DNA of 64,000 nucleotides from Streptomyces sp. NRRL F-5123 (GCF_000721495.1 NZ_JOHY01000057.1:1-64000); one strand, 5' to 3'. Counted from the first letter of the stretch, positions 31,013-40,341 are shown. The notes: a model not told the origin generated them from the letters alone. Numbers and translations: made by a program.

Positions 31013-32185
31013 GTGCTCCTCAGAACATTCGGCTGGTCGTTCGGCATCACCGCCGCCGGCCTCGCCCTGGCCGGCGTCCTCTGGGGGTGGCACGGACTCG
31101 CGATCGTAGCGATCCTGTCGGTCCTGGAGATCTCGCTCTCGTTCGACAACGCCGTCATCAACGCGGGCATCCTGCGGAAGATGAACGCCTTCTGGCAGAA
31201 GATGTTCCTGACGGTGGGCGTGCTCATCGCGGTCTTCGGCATGCGGCTGGTCTTCCCGATCATCATCGTGGCGATCACCGCGAAGCTGAGCCCGTGGGAA
31301 GCGGTCAGGGTCGCGGTCAACGACCACGACCGGTACGAGGCGCTGGTCACCGGGGCCCACCCGGCCATCGCGGCCTTCGGCGGGATGTTCCTGCTGATGA
31401 TCTTCCTCGACTTCATCTTCGAGGAGCGCGAGATCACCTGGCTCGGCTGGCTGGAGCGGCCGCTGGCCAAGCTCGGCAAGCTGGACATGCTCTCGGTCGT
31501 CATCGCGCTCGTCGTGCTGGTGATCGCGGGCACCACGGTGGCCACCGGTGTCCCGGTGCACGGCGGGCACGGCGAGATCGACAAGGCCGAGACGGTGCTC
31601 CTCGCCGGTGTCGGCGGCCTCATCACGTACCTGGTCGTCGGGGGCATCTCCGGCTTCTTCGAGGAGCGGATCGAAGAGGACGAGGACGAGGACGACGACG
31701 AGGACGGCGACGACGAGGCCGAGGGCGCGGCCGCCGAGAAGAAGAGCGGTCCCACCGCCGGGCAGGTGGCGGGGCTGGCCGGCAAGGCCGCGTTCTTCAT
31801 GTTCCTCTACCTGGAGGTCATCGACGCGTCGTTCTCCTTCGACGGGGTCGTCGGCGCCTTCGCCATCAGCAACGACATCTTCGAGATCGCGCTCGGCCTC
31901 GGCATCGGCGCCATGTACATCCGGTCGCTGACCGTCTTCCTGGTCCGCAAGGGGACGCTGGACGACTACGTGTACCTGGAGCACGGCGCCCACTACGCGA
32001 TCGGCGCGCTGGCCTTCATCCTGCTGGCCACCATCAAGTACGACATCAGCGAGGTCGTCACCGGTCTCGTCGGCGTCGTCCTGATCGCGGCGTCGTACTG
32101 GTCGTCGGTGGTACGCAACCGCCGTCTCGGGGAAGGTTCCCAGTCGGCGGACGACGACAAGACGGAAGTCACGACCGGCGTGTGA
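31013..32185 (+). CDS. TerC-like integral membrane protein (DUF475 type)
   Basis: This 390-residue membrane protein has about nine helices. It carries the TerC-type acidic motifs inside helices (EISLSFDNAVINA and EVIDASFSFDGVVGAF). TerC-family proteins are implicated in metal ion efflux and protein metalation; the longer DUF475 branch fits here. One cytoplasmic loop has a run of 14 acidic residues out of 15 (EEDEDEDDDEDGDDE), which could bind cations or the basic face of a partner. Start GTG 31013 (VLLRTFGWSFG). Part of the ter operon. Confidence 0.9.
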   Translation: MLLRTFGWSFGITAAGLALAGVLWGWHGLAIVAILSVLEISLSFDNAVINAGILRKMNAFWQKMFLTVGVLIAVFGMRLVFPIIIVAITAKLSPWEAVRVAVNDHDRYEALVTGAHPAIAAFGGMFLLMIFLDFIFEEREITWLGWLERPLAKLGKLDMLSVVIALVVLVIAGTTVATGVPVHGGHGEIDKAETVLLAGVGGLITYLVVGGISGFFEERIEEDEDEDDDEDGDDEAEGAAAEKKSGPTAGQVAGLAGKAAFFMFLYLEVIDASFSFDGVVGAFAISNDIFEIALGLGIGAMYIRSLTVFLVRKGTLDDYVYLEHGAHYAIGALAFILLATIKYDISEVVTGLVGVVLIAASYWSSVVRNRRLGEGSQSADDDKTEVTTGV

Positions 32186-32198
32186 CCGGTCGCCCGTG

Positions 32199-32240
32199 AC
32201 GTGCCGCTGCCCCCGCCGCCCGGCGGGGGCAGCGGCACGT
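32199..32240. terminator. Near-perfect 42-bp palindromic hairpin
   Basis: A 20-bp perfect stem (32199-32218 with 32221-32240) with only two central bases lies between the TerC-like and TerA-like genes. It probably terminates or attenuates the upstream transcript. It lies only 37 bases before the next start. Confidence 0.75.
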
Positions 32241-32276
32241 GCGGGGGGGAGCTACGGCTACGGGAGGGTGGCGGCA

Positions 32277-33008
32277 ATGGCGTGGCGGGACTTCTTCCGG
32301 CCCACCGGCGCGGGGCAGTTCGACATGGCGAACGCGCACACGGTCGAGCTGACCAAGCGGCATCCGGTGGTGTCGCTGACCAAGCAGGGCGCGGCGGTCG
32401 GCAACATGCGGGTCAACCTGTCCTGGTCGATGCGCACCTCCGACACCGGCAGCTGGGCGACCGACGACCGCGGTTTCCTGCGCCGCCAGTTCGACGTCTT
32501 CCGGCCCCGGGTGGTCCAGGCGGCCGGCCCGGCGATGGTCAACGTCGACCTGGACCTGGCGTGCATGTACGAGCTGGCCGACGGCAGCAAGGGCGTCGTG
32601 CAGCCGCTCGGTGAATTCCACGGCGACCTGGACTCGCCGCCGTACATCCAGATGAGCGGTGACGACCGCTTCGGCGGCACCTCCGGCGAGACGCTCTACA
32701 TCAACTTCGACAAGCGCGACGAGTTCAAGCGGCTGCTGGTCTTCGTCTACATCTACGACGGCACGCCCGCCTTCGACCGCACCCACGCCAAGATCGAGAT
32801 CTTCCCCGGCTCCGGTCCGCGCATCGAGATCCCGCTCAACGAGCGCGAGCCGCAGGCCCGCTCGTGCGCCGTGGTGCTCATCGAGAACAACAAGGGCGAG
32901 CTGACCGTGCGCCGCGAGGTGAAGTACGTCTACGGCTTCCAGGCCGAGATCGACCGGCTCTACGGCTGGGGCCTGCAATGGGGCCGCGGCTACAAGTCCA
33001 AGCTCTGA
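32277..33008 (+). CDS. TerA-like tellurium-resistance family protein
   Basis: This 243-residue protein is related to the TerD fold. It has VELTKRHPVVSLTKQGAAVGNMRVNLSW near the start, a region VNVDLDLACMYELADGS that replaces the TerD acidic motif, and NFDKRDEFKRLLVFVYIYDG. It lacks the usual GADFDLDAS site, so calcium binding may be altered. It ends in a basic tail (WGRGYKSKL). Probably an assembly partner of the TerD proteins; its own promoter is likely because a hairpin precedes it. Confidence 0.8.
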   Translation: MAWRDFFRPTGAGQFDMANAHTVELTKRHPVVSLTKQGAAVGNMRVNLSWSMRTSDTGSWATDDRGFLRRQFDVFRPRVVQAAGPAMVNVDLDLACMYELADGSKGVVQPLGEFHGDLDSPPYIQMSGDDRFGGTSGETLYINFDKRDEFKRLLVFVYIYDGTPAFDRTHAKIEIFPGSGPRIEIPLNEREPQARSCAVVLIENNKGELTVRREVKYVYGFQAEIDRLYGWGLQWGRGYKSKL

Positions 33009-33036
33009 CCGCGGCCCCTCCCCGTACGGCCGCGGC

Positions 33037-33981
33037 TCAGCGCTGCTGCTGGAACTGCGGCCCCTGCGGGGGCAGCACGAAGACCGGGCCGCCCACTGCG
33101 GAGGCGGCCACCGGCTGCGGGTATCCGTACGCCGGGTAGCCGGGCTGCGGATGCTGGTGCACCGGCGGCGCGGCGGGCGGCGGGGGCGGGGCCACGGGCG
33201 GGGCGGCGGCGACGGGCTGCGGGTAGCCGTACGCCGGCTGCGCGGGGACATGGCCGACGGAGGGCGCGGGCAGCGGGTAGCCGTACGCGCTGGACCGGTC
33301 GGGCGGGGGCGCGGCGTGCGGGCGGGTCTGCACCTGCGACGGGCTCGGCGGCTGCGGCGGGGGGCCCTGCGCGGGAGCGGGGGCCTGGCCCTGGGACGCG
33401 GCGTCGTCGCCCTTCGCGGCCTCGGCCGCCTCCTCCGCCGCGTCGTCCACCGTGATGCCGAACTCGGTCGCCAGGCCCACCAGGCCGGTCGCGTAGCCCT
33501 GCCCCACCGCGCGGAATTTCCAGCCGCCGTCCTTGCGGTACAGCTCACCGCAGTTGAGCGCGGTCTCGGCGCCGGTGTCCGGGCGCACGTCGAAGGTCAC
33601 CAGCGGCGGGCTGCCGGGTGCGGAGGTGTCGTACAGCAGCACGCACAGGTCGCGGACCGACCGGAAGGGCCCGCCGTCGCAGGAGGCGGCGACGACCGCC
33701 CGCTGGACCGTGGCGTCCAGCGCCGCGAGGTCCACCTCGACGGTGTCGGTCAGGCCCTCGGCCACCCGGTGCTTGGGCAGGTGACGGGCCACGCCCGAGG
33801 GGTGCCGGGGGGCGTTGTAGAAGACGAAGTCGGCGTCCGAGCGCACCTTGCCGCCGCTGCCCAGCAGCAGCACGGAGGCGTCCACGTCGGGCGTTCCGCT
33901 GCCGGGGCTCCAGCGCAGCACCGCGCGGATGCCGGGGGCGTCGAGGGGGACGTTCGAGCCCTTCACCATCACGTGCGTCAT
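33037..33981 (-). CDS. TerD-family protein with Pro/Tyr-rich C-terminal tail
   Basis: This 314-residue protein has an N-terminal TerD domain of about 175 residues. The usual motif is changed to GTPDVDASVLLLG, and NCGELYRKDGGWKFRAVGQGYATGL is kept. After a short acidic helix, a disordered tail follows that is rich in Pro, Gln, Ala and Tyr, with repeated YGYPQPVA. Such tails often promote clustering. Convergent with the TerA-like gene, it forms with it the turning point of the ter locus. An upstream in-frame Met at about 33990 is an alternative start. Confidence 0.87.
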   Translation of the reverse strand: MTHVMVKGSNVPLDAPGIRAVLRWSPGSGTPDVDASVLLLGSGGKVRSDADFVFYNAPRHPSGVARHLPKHRVAEGLTDTVEVDLAALDATVQRAVVAASCDGGPFRSVRDLCVLLYDTSAPGSPPLVTFDVRPDTGAETALNCGELYRKDGGWKFRAVGQGYATGLVGLATEFGITVDDAAEEAAEAAKGDDAASQGQAPAPAQGPPPQPPSPSQVQTRPHAAPPPDRSSAYGYPLPAPSVGHVPAQPAYGYPQPVAAAPPVAPPPPPAAPPVHQHPQPGYPAYGYPQPVAASAVGGPVFVLPPQGPQFQQQR

Positions 33982-34231
33982 GCCCGCCATCCTGCCCTTC
34001 CGGCGGGCCGCCCCACAACGTCGCAGGGGCCCGCCGGCCCCCGGGGCGGCGCTTCCGCCGCCCCGGCCCCCGCCGTACGGTGGGTGGATCCTCCGGGTCA
34101 CCCCGCCGACCTGCGGTGGTTACGTGTTCTTCACGTGCGGAGGGAACGTCTCGTGCATGCTCACTCGTACGATAATCGGCCAGATGTCCTCAAGGCCCGT
34201 CACTTGACCCCGTACCTGGAAAGGGGGCGCC

Positions 34232-35407
34232 ATGCGACACTTCGGCCACCTCGCCGCCGAAACGCGGCAGGAGCTGTTCCACATCGAGCCGGGGGAATTC
34301 ACCCCTGATTCGCCCGCGGCGATGCTCGCGGTCGCCCTCGGCGCGACCCTGTACTCGCCGGCGACACGGCCCACACTCGCCGACGACGTGCTGAAGCAGG
34401 CGTCGCGCGGGGTCGTGTCCATGGTGCTGTGCCTGGAGGACTCCATCGACGACCGCGACGTGGAGGCCGGTGAGGCCAACATCGTCCGGCAGTTCCGCGA
34501 ACTCGCCGACCGCCCGGACGCGGCCGGCGCGCTGCCGCTGCTCTTCATCCGGGTCCGCACCCCGTGGCAGATCACCGACCTCACCACCCGGCTCGGCGAC
34601 AGCGTGGCGCTCCTGTCGGGCTTCGTGCTGCCGAAGTTCACCGAGGAGACCGGCGTCCCCTTCCTGGAGGCGCTCACCGCCGCCGAGGCCGCGTGCGGAC
34701 GCCGGCTGTTCGCCATGCCCGTGCTGGAGTCGCCGGAGCTGATGCACCTGGAGACCCGGGTCGAGGCGCTCAACGGCATCTCCCGCACCGTCGACAAGTA
34801 CCGCGAGCGGGTGCTCGCGCTGCGCCTGGGCGTCACCGACTTCTGCTCCTCCTACGGCATCCGCCGCGGGCCCGCCATGACCGCGTACGACGTGCGGATC
34901 GTCGCCTCGGTGATCGCCGACGTCGTCAACGTCCTCGGCCGCGCCGACGGCTCCGGCTTCACGGTGACCGGCCCGGTCTGGGAGTACTTCCGCCACCAGG
35001 AGCGCATCTTCAAGCCGCAGCTGCGCCGCAGCCCCTTCGCCGAGGGCGAGTCCGAGGAGCTGCGCGACGCGCTGCTGGAGCGCGACATGGACGGGCTGCT
35101 GCGCGAGATCGAGCTGGACCGCGCCAACGGACTCCAGGGCAAGACCTGCATCCACCCCACCCACGTCCCGATCGTGCACGCGCTGAACGTGGTCACGCAC
35201 GAGGAGTACAGCGACGCCGCCGACATCCTGCACCAGGACCGCAGCGGTGGCGGAGTGCTGCGCTCCGCTTACACGAACAAGATGAACGAGGTCAAACCGC
35301 ACCGCGCCTGGGCCGAGCGCACCCTGCTGCGGGCCGGGGCCTTCGGCGTCGCGCGCGAGGGCATCAGCTTCGTCGAACTCCTCGCGGCCTGTGTTCCCAC
35401 GGCCTGA
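34232..35407 (+). CDS. HpcH/HpaI aldolase / citrate-lyase beta-like enzyme of the ter locus
   Basis: This 391-residue TIM-barrel enzyme is of the CitE type. It has magnesium-ligand candidates Glu in MVLCLEDSID and Asp in LGVTDFCSSYGIRRG, and the C-terminal block GKTCIHPTHVPIVHALN. It should cleave or form a C-C or acyl bond in a small acid. It leads a three-gene run (this gene, a PRTase-StiP protein and a HAD phosphatase) that earlier comparative work on Ter systems interpreted as a biosynthetic module for a nucleoside-like product. ATG 34232 follows AAAGGGGG. Confidence 0.85.
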   Translation: MRHFGHLAAETRQELFHIEPGEFTPDSPAAMLAVALGATLYSPATRPTLADDVLKQASRGVVSMVLCLEDSIDDRDVEAGEANIVRQFRELADRPDAAGALPLLFIRVRTPWQITDLTTRLGDSVALLSGFVLPKFTEETGVPFLEALTAAEAACGRRLFAMPVLESPELMHLETRVEALNGISRTVDKYRERVLALRLGVTDFCSSYGIRRGPAMTAYDVRIVASVIADVVNVLGRADGSGFTVTGPVWEYFRHQERIFKPQLRRSPFAEGESEELRDALLERDMDGLLREIELDRANGLQGKTCIHPTHVPIVHALNVVTHEEYSDAADILHQDRSGGGVLRSAYTNKMNEVKPHRAWAERTLLRAGAFGVAREGISFVELLAACVPTA

Positions 35408-35428
35408 CCAGGCATCCTTGTACGAGAC

Positions 35429-38020
35429 ATGAAATTCACCGGAGAAGACCGCCCCCGCCCCGCCGCGGACGCCGCCCCCTGGACCGGCCAGTGGGTCGCC
35501 GACCGGCTCGGCATAGCCCTGCACGGCGAGGGCCTGCCCGGCCTGCTCGGCCTCGCCCTGCGCCGCAACCCCAAACGCGCCCACCTGCTGGTCTCCAACG
35601 TCCTCGGCAAGCACGTCCCGCAGCGCCCCGGCACGGTCTACGGGCACGCCCGCGACCTGGGCCTGCGGGTCCGCGCGCTGCTCGGCGGGCAGGACGCCGC
35701 CCGCGCCGTCGTCGTCGGCTACGCCGAGACCGCGACCGGGCTCGGCCACGCCGTCGCCGACGGCGTCGGGCCCGTGCCGTACCTGCACTCCACCCGCCGC
35801 GAGGTGCCCGGACTCGCGTCCGGCGGCGCCTTCCAGGAGGAGCACAGCCACGCCACCGGGCACCTGCTGCTGCCCGAGGACCCGGCACTGCTCGCCGGGA
35901 CGGGGCCGCTGGTGCTCGTGGACGACGAGTTCTCCACCGGGCAGACCGTCCTCAACACCATCCGCGACCTGCACGCCCGCCACCCGCGCGGGCACTACGT
36001 CGTCGTCGCCCTCACCGACATGCGCGCCCCCGCCGACCACGCCCGCCTCGCCGCCTTCGCCGCGGAGCTGGGCGCCCGGGTCGACGTGCTGTCCCTGGCC
36101 GCCGGGACGGTCACGCTGCCGGACGGCGTGCTCTCCGACGCCCAGACCCTCGTGGCCGAGCTGACGCCCTCCGCTCCCGACCCGGCCGCTCCCGACCCGG
36201 CCGCCGCCGAGCCCGCCGCCGAGGTGCGGCGGGTGGGGCTGCACTGGCCCGCCGGGGTGCCCGACGGGGGCCGGCACGGCTTCCTGCCCGCGCACCGCGC
36301 CGCCCTGGAGGCCGCACTCCCCGGTATGGGCCGGCGGCTCGCGCAGGCCCTGCCCGCGGGGGCGCGCCGGGTGCTCGTACTCGGCACCGAGGAGCTGATG
36401 TACGCGCCGCTGCGGCTCGCGCAGGCCCTGGAGGCGTACGCGCCCGGCGGGGCGCCCGCGGGGCCGCGGGCCGGCGCCGAGGGGCTTCCCGCGGGGGAGA
36501 ACCGGCCGGACGGGTCCCCCGGCGTCGAGGCGTACTTCTCCACGACCACCCGCTCGCCGGTGCTCGCCGTCGACGACCCCGGCTACGCGATACGCAGCCG
36601 GCTGGTCTTCCCCGCGCACGACGACCCCACCGACGACGGCTCGCGCGAGCGGTACGCGTACAACGTCGCCGGGGCCGGCTTCGACGCCGTCGTGTGCGTC
36701 ACCGACTCCGCGGGCGACACCCCGGCCCTCCACGCGCCCGGCGGGCTGCTCGCCCGGCTCGCCCCGCACACCGGCACGGTGCTGCTCGCCGTCGTCCCCA
36801 CCCACGCCCCCACCCCCGCTCCCGCCCCCGCTCCCTCCCGACCGAACGGAAACCACGGCCTGATGAGTGCAACCCCCGGACCGCTGCGCGGCCCCGACTT
36901 CGGCTCGTACGCCGCGGACGAGGTGGGCTGGCTGCTCAAGGACCTGTCCGACGTGCGGCTCGAAGCGCCCACCGAGGAGCGCGAGGAGGCCATCCAGAGC
37001 GGTGGCGCCCACTACGCCGAGTCGCTGCCGGTCGAGTACCAGCCCAGCGCCGCCTACCAGGACCTCTTCCGGGCGGCCCTGGAGACCTCCGCCGGGCGCA
37101 TCGCCCGCGCGGTCGGCGCCGTCACCGAGCTGGTGCTCGCCGAGCGCGGGCCCGACGCCGTCCTGGTGTCGCTGGCCCGGGCCGGCACCCCGGTCGGCGT
37201 GCTGATGCGCCGCTGGGCCCGGCAGGCGCACGGCCTGGAGCTGCCGCACTACGCCGTCAGCATCGTCCGCGGCCGCGGCATCGACCCCGCCGCGCTGCGC
37301 TGGCTCGCCGCCCACCACGACCCGGCCGACTGCGCCTTCGTCGACGGCTGGACGGGCAAGGGCGCCATCACCCGCGAACTCGCCGACGCCATCGACGCCT
37401 TCCCCGAGTTCGCCCGCTTCCGCCCGGAGATCGCGGTGCTCGCCGACCCCGGCGGCTGCGTGTCCACGTACGGCACCCGCGACGACTTCCTGATCCCGTC
37501 CGCGTGCCTGAACTCCACCGTCTCCGGCCTCGTCTCGCGCACCGTGCTGCGCGCCGACCTCGTCGGGCCCGGCGAATTCCACGGCGCCAAGTTCTACCGC
37601 GAGCTGGCGGAATCCGACGTCTCCGCGCTCTTCCTCGACACCGTCACCGCCGCCTTCGGCGAGGTCGGCGACGACGTGGCCCGCGACGTCAAGGCGCTGC
37701 GCGCGCAGGACCGCTCCCCGACATGGGCGGGCTGGGCGGCCGTCGAGCGGATCAGCGAGGAGTACGGCATCGGCGACGTCAACCTCGTCAAGCCCGGCGT
37801 CGGCGAGACCACCCGCGTCCTGCTGCGGCGCGTCCCGTGGAAGATCCTCGCCTCCCGCGGCGCGGGCGCCGACCTCGACCACGTACGCCTGCTCGCCGAG
37901 CAGCGCGGGGTGCCCGTCGAGGAGACCGACGAGCTGCCGTACTCGTGCGTCGGCCTCATCCACCCGCGCTACACCCGCGGTGCGACCGGCACCGACGGCA
38001 AGGCGGTGCAGGGCCTGTGA
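35429..38020 (+). CDS. Fused PRTase_2/TRSP and PRTase_1 (StiP)/PELOTA protein
   Basis: This 863-residue protein combines two units I expect to be separate in relatives. Residues 1-475 are a phosphoribosyltransferase (PRPP site VLVDDEFSTGQTVLNT) followed by a TRSP-type domain. Residues 479-863 are a StiP-type phosphoribosyltransferase (VLVSLARAGTPVGVLMRRW, FVDGWTGKGAITREL) with a C-terminal PELOTA-like RNA-binding segment. The join is a Pro/Ala-rich stretch. At 36861-36865 the sequence reads TGATG, where the ATG would start the second unit in frame and the TGA would end the first unit in another frame. A one-base change may therefore have fused two coupled genes. Probably attaches ribose phosphate to a base or related group. 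Confidence 0.85.
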   Translation: MKFTGEDRPRPAADAAPWTGQWVADRLGIALHGEGLPGLLGLALRRNPKRAHLLVSNVLGKHVPQRPGTVYGHARDLGLRVRALLGGQDAARAVVVGYAETATGLGHAVADGVGPVPYLHSTRREVPGLASGGAFQEEHSHATGHLLLPEDPALLAGTGPLVLVDDEFSTGQTVLNTIRDLHARHPRGHYVVVALTDMRAPADHARLAAFAAELGARVDVLSLAAGTVTLPDGVLSDAQTLVAELTPSAPDPAAPDPAAAEPAAEVRRVGLHWPAGVPDGGRHGFLPAHRAALEAALPGMGRRLAQALPAGARRVLVLGTEELMYAPLRLAQALEAYAPGGAPAGPRAGAEGLPAGENRPDGSPGVEAYFSTTTRSPVLAVDDPGYAIRSRLVFPAHDDPTDDGSRERYAYNVAGAGFDAVVCVTDSAGDTPALHAPGGLLARLAPHTGTVLLAVVPTHAPTPAPAPAPSRPNGNHGLMSATPGPLRGPDFGSYAADEVGWLLKDLSDVRLEAPTEEREEAIQSGGAHYAESLPVEYQPSAAYQDLFRAALETSAGRIARAVGAVTELVLAERGPDAVLVSLARAGTPVGVLMRRWARQAHGLELPHYAVSIVRGRGIDPAALRWLAAHHDPADCAFVDGWTGKGAITRELADAIDAFPEFARFRPEIAVLADPGGCVSTYGTRDDFLIPSACLNSTVSGLVSRTVLRADLVGPGEFHGAKFYRELAESDVSALFLDTVTAAFGEVGDDVARDVKALRAQDRSPTWAGWAAVERISEEYGIGDVNLVKPGVGETTRVLLRRVPWKILASRGAGADLDHVRLLAEQRGVPVEETDELPYSCVGLIHPRYTRGATGTDGKAVQGL

Positions 38021-38832
38021 ACCGCGCCTACACCCGGACGATCGTCGCGAGCGACCTCGACCGCACCCTCATCTACTCGGCCGCCGCGCTCGCCCTGGGC
38101 ATGCCCGACGAGCAGGCCCCGCGGCTGCTGTGCGTCGAGGTGCACGAGAGCCGGCCGCTGTCCTTCATGACCGAGGCCGCCGGCCGCGTCCTGGCGGAGC
38201 TCTCCGACACCGTGCGCTTCGTGCCCGCCACCACCCGCACCCGCAAGCAGTACCGCCGGGTCAGCCTGCCCTGCCCGACGCCGAGCTACGCGATCTGCGC
38301 CAACGGCGGGCACCTGCTGGTCAACGGGCGCACCGACCACGACTGGAACGCCGAGATGCGCCGCCGGCTCGCCGACGGCTCCGCCCCGCTCGACGAGGTG
38401 CGCGCGCACCTGGCCGCGACCGCCGACCCCGAGTGGCTGCGCAAGGAGCGGATCGCCGAGGACCTCTTCTGCTATCTGGTCGTCGACCGCGAACGGCTCC
38501 CCGCCGGATGGGTCAAGGAGCTCACCGCCTGGGCCGATCCGCTCGGCTGGACGGTCTCCCTCCAGGGCCGCAAGATCTACGCGGTGCCCCGGCCGCTGTC
38601 CAAGAGCGCGGCCCTGGCCGAGGTCGTCCGCCGCACCGGCGCCGACCGCATCCTGGCCGCGGGCGACTCCCTCCTCGACGTCGACCTCCTCCTCGCCGCC
38701 GACGCCGGCTGGACCCCGGGCCACGGCGAACTCTCCGACACCGGCTGGACCGCCCCGACCGTCACCGCCCTCCCCACGGCGGGCGTGGCGGCAGGCGAAC
38801 ACATCCTCCGGGAGTTCCTGACCCACGTGTAG
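38017..38832 (+). CDS. HAD-family phosphatase of the ter locus
   Basis: This 271-residue haloacid-dehalogenase-fold phosphatase has motif I in ASDLDRTLIYS (nucleophile and acid Asp) and motif IV in AAGDSLLDVDLLLAADAGW. Its large cap carries KQYRRVSLPCPTPSYAICANGGHLLVNG, as in sugar-phosphate phosphatases. The GTG start overlaps the upstream stop (GTGA). It probably removes a phosphate from the product of the preceding two enzymes. Confidence 0.88.
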   Translation: MNRAYTRTIVASDLDRTLIYSAAALALGMPDEQAPRLLCVEVHESRPLSFMTEAAGRVLAELSDTVRFVPATTRTRKQYRRVSLPCPTPSYAICANGGHLLVNGRTDHDWNAEMRRRLADGSAPLDEVRAHLAATADPEWLRKERIAEDLFCYLVVDRERLPAGWVKELTAWADPLGWTVSLQGRKIYAVPRPLSKSAALAEVVRRTGADRILAAGDSLLDVDLLLAADAGWTPGHGELSDTGWTAPTVTALPTAGVAAGEHILREFLTHV

Positions 38833-38925
38833 GGCCCCCGGGCCCGCGGGGTGCCGGTACGGGAGAGGCCGCCCCGGGGGCGCGGGCCGCCGTTGCGGAA
38901 GAAGGCCGGCAAACCAGGGGCGCGT

Positions 38926-38956
38926 GGGGGCACCCCCGGGCGAAGCTCCGGGGGAG
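38926..38956. repeat. Palindromic intergenic repeat / possible terminator
   Basis: The hairpin CCCCCGG (38933-38939) and CCGGGGG (38948-38954) belongs to a type of palindrome common between Streptomyces genes. It lies between the convergent HAD and kinase genes. Confidence 0.5.
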
Positions 38957-39018
38957 AACGGAGCGACCAGCCACGACGGCGGGGAGGTCGCGGCACAGCA
39001 GCGAGCACCCCCGGCGCG

Positions 39019-39648
39019 TCAACCCTCCCGCGGAGAGACGACCCGGTCGCAGAAGCCCCGCCGTCTCTCCACGCGCACCGCGTTCTCCCGCTCGCTGGAA
39101 GCGATGAACTCCCGCGCCTCCTCCTCGCTCCGCCCACCGCGCAGGTGCCTGCGCAGAAGGCGCCGCTCCCGCAGCCTCCGCGGGGTCTCGACGTACCAGA
39201 GCTCGTCCAGCAGGTCGCGCACCCGCGCCCAGCCGGGCCCGTCGTCGGCGAGGTAGTTGCCCTCGGTGACGACGAGCGCCGTGCCCGCCGGCACGACGAG
39301 CCCCGCCGCTATCGGCTCGTCGAGGCCGCGGTCGAAGTCGGGCGCGTACACCGGGCGCGCCCGCTCCGCGCGCAGCCGCTCCAGCAGCACCACGTAGCCG
39401 TCCACGTCGAAGGTCTCGGGCGCGCCCTTGCGGTCCCGCAGGTCCAGCCGGTCCAGCTGCGCGTTGGACAGGTGGAAGCCGTCCATCGGGACGTACGCGG
39501 CCGTCCCGGCGCCCAGCCGCTCGTCGACGCCCGCGACCAGCCGCCTGGCCAGCGTCGACTTGCCCGCGGCGGGCGCGCCCGCGAGCCCCAGCAGCGCGCG
39601 CCGGCCTGGAATGCTGGGCACCAGGGCGACCGCGTCATCGACAAGCAT
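39019..39648 (-). CDS. Nucleoside/nucleotide kinase-family protein (P-loop)
   Basis: This 209-residue P-loop kinase has Walker A GAPAAGKSTLARRL and the acceptor-site block VPMDGFHLSNAQLD typical of the uridine kinase/phosphoribulokinase/pantothenate kinase group, followed by VVTEGNYL. Relatives phosphorylate sugars such as fructose, or nucleosides; the substrate is open. It is divergent from the methyltransferase gene, with 36 bases between the starts. Confidence 0.87.
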   Translation of the reverse strand: MLVDDAVALVPSIPGRRALLGLAGAPAAGKSTLARRLVAGVDERLGAGTAAYVPMDGFHLSNAQLDRLDLRDRKGAPETFDVDGYVVLLERLRAERARPVYAPDFDRGLDEPIAAGLVVPAGTALVVTEGNYLADDGPGWARVRDLLDELWYVETPRRLRERRLLRRHLRGGRSEEEAREFIASSERENAVRVERRRGFCDRVVSPREG

Positions 39649-39684
39649 CCCGTCACCCTAAGTGCCAGACCTGGGAGCAGACTC

Positions 39685-40341
39685 GTGTACGAAACGAAAA
39701 ACCCGCAGCTCACGCCCGAGCTGTACGCATACGTCCTGGACCACAATCCGCTCGACCCGGTGCAACGCGAACTGGTGGACGTCACCCACCAGCGGCTCGG
39801 CGAGGTCGCCGGCCTGCAGACGGCGGAGGAGCAGGGCCCGCTGCTGGCGTTCCTGGTACGGCTGACCGGCGCGCGGCAGATCGTCGAGGTCGGCACGTTC
39901 ACCGGCTTCTCGACGCTGTCCATGGCCCAGGCGCTGCCCGAGGGCGGGCGCGTCATCGCGTGCGACATCTCGGAGGAGTGGACGGCCGTGGGCCGCGAGG
40001 CGTGGCAGAAGGCGGGCGTCGCCGACCGCATCGACCTGCGGATCGCGCCGGCCCTCGACACGCTGCGGGCGCTGCCGCAGGACCCGTGGATCGACCTGGT
40101 CTTCCTCGACGCCGACAAGGGCGCGTACATCGACTACTGGGAGGAGCTGGTGCCGCGGATGAACCCCGGCGGCCTGCTGGTCGTCGACAACACCCTCTTC
40201 CACGGCGACGTCTCCGACCCGGAGACCACCGGCGGCGGCGCGGCCATCCGCGCCTTCAACGACCACGTGCGGGCCGACGACCGGGTCGACGACGTGCTGC
40301 TCACGGTCGCGGACGGGCTGACGCTGGCCCGCCGCCGCTAG
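39685..40341 (+). CDS. Class I SAM-dependent O-methyltransferase
   Basis: This 218-residue methyltransferase is of the caffeoyl-CoA/catechol type. The SAM-binding motif is VEVGTFTGFSTLSMAQAL, and the metal-site residues are Asp in LVFLDADKG and the DN pair in VVDNTLFHG. It probably methylates a vicinal hydroxyl on a small molecule. Start GTG 39685 follows GGGAG. The last base of its TAG stop is also the first base of the second repeat element, so that element abuts the gene exactly. Confidence 0.9.
   Translation: MYETKNPQLTPELYAYVLDHNPLDPVQRELVDVTHQRLGEVAGLQTAEEQGPLLAFLVRLTGARQIVEVGTFTGFSTLSMAQALPEGGRVIACDISEEWTAVGREAWQKAGVADRIDLRIAPALDTLRALPQDPWIDLVFLDADKGAYIDYWEELVPRMNPGGLLVVDNTLFHGDVSDPETTGGGAAIRAFNDHVRADDRVDDVLLTVADGLTLARRR

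Noticed and set aside
34190..37963. 1257-codon minus-strand frame opposite the CitE-like and PRTase genes
   Set aside because: It is a shadow of two recognisable plus-strand genes; the composition is repetitive and it matches no family.
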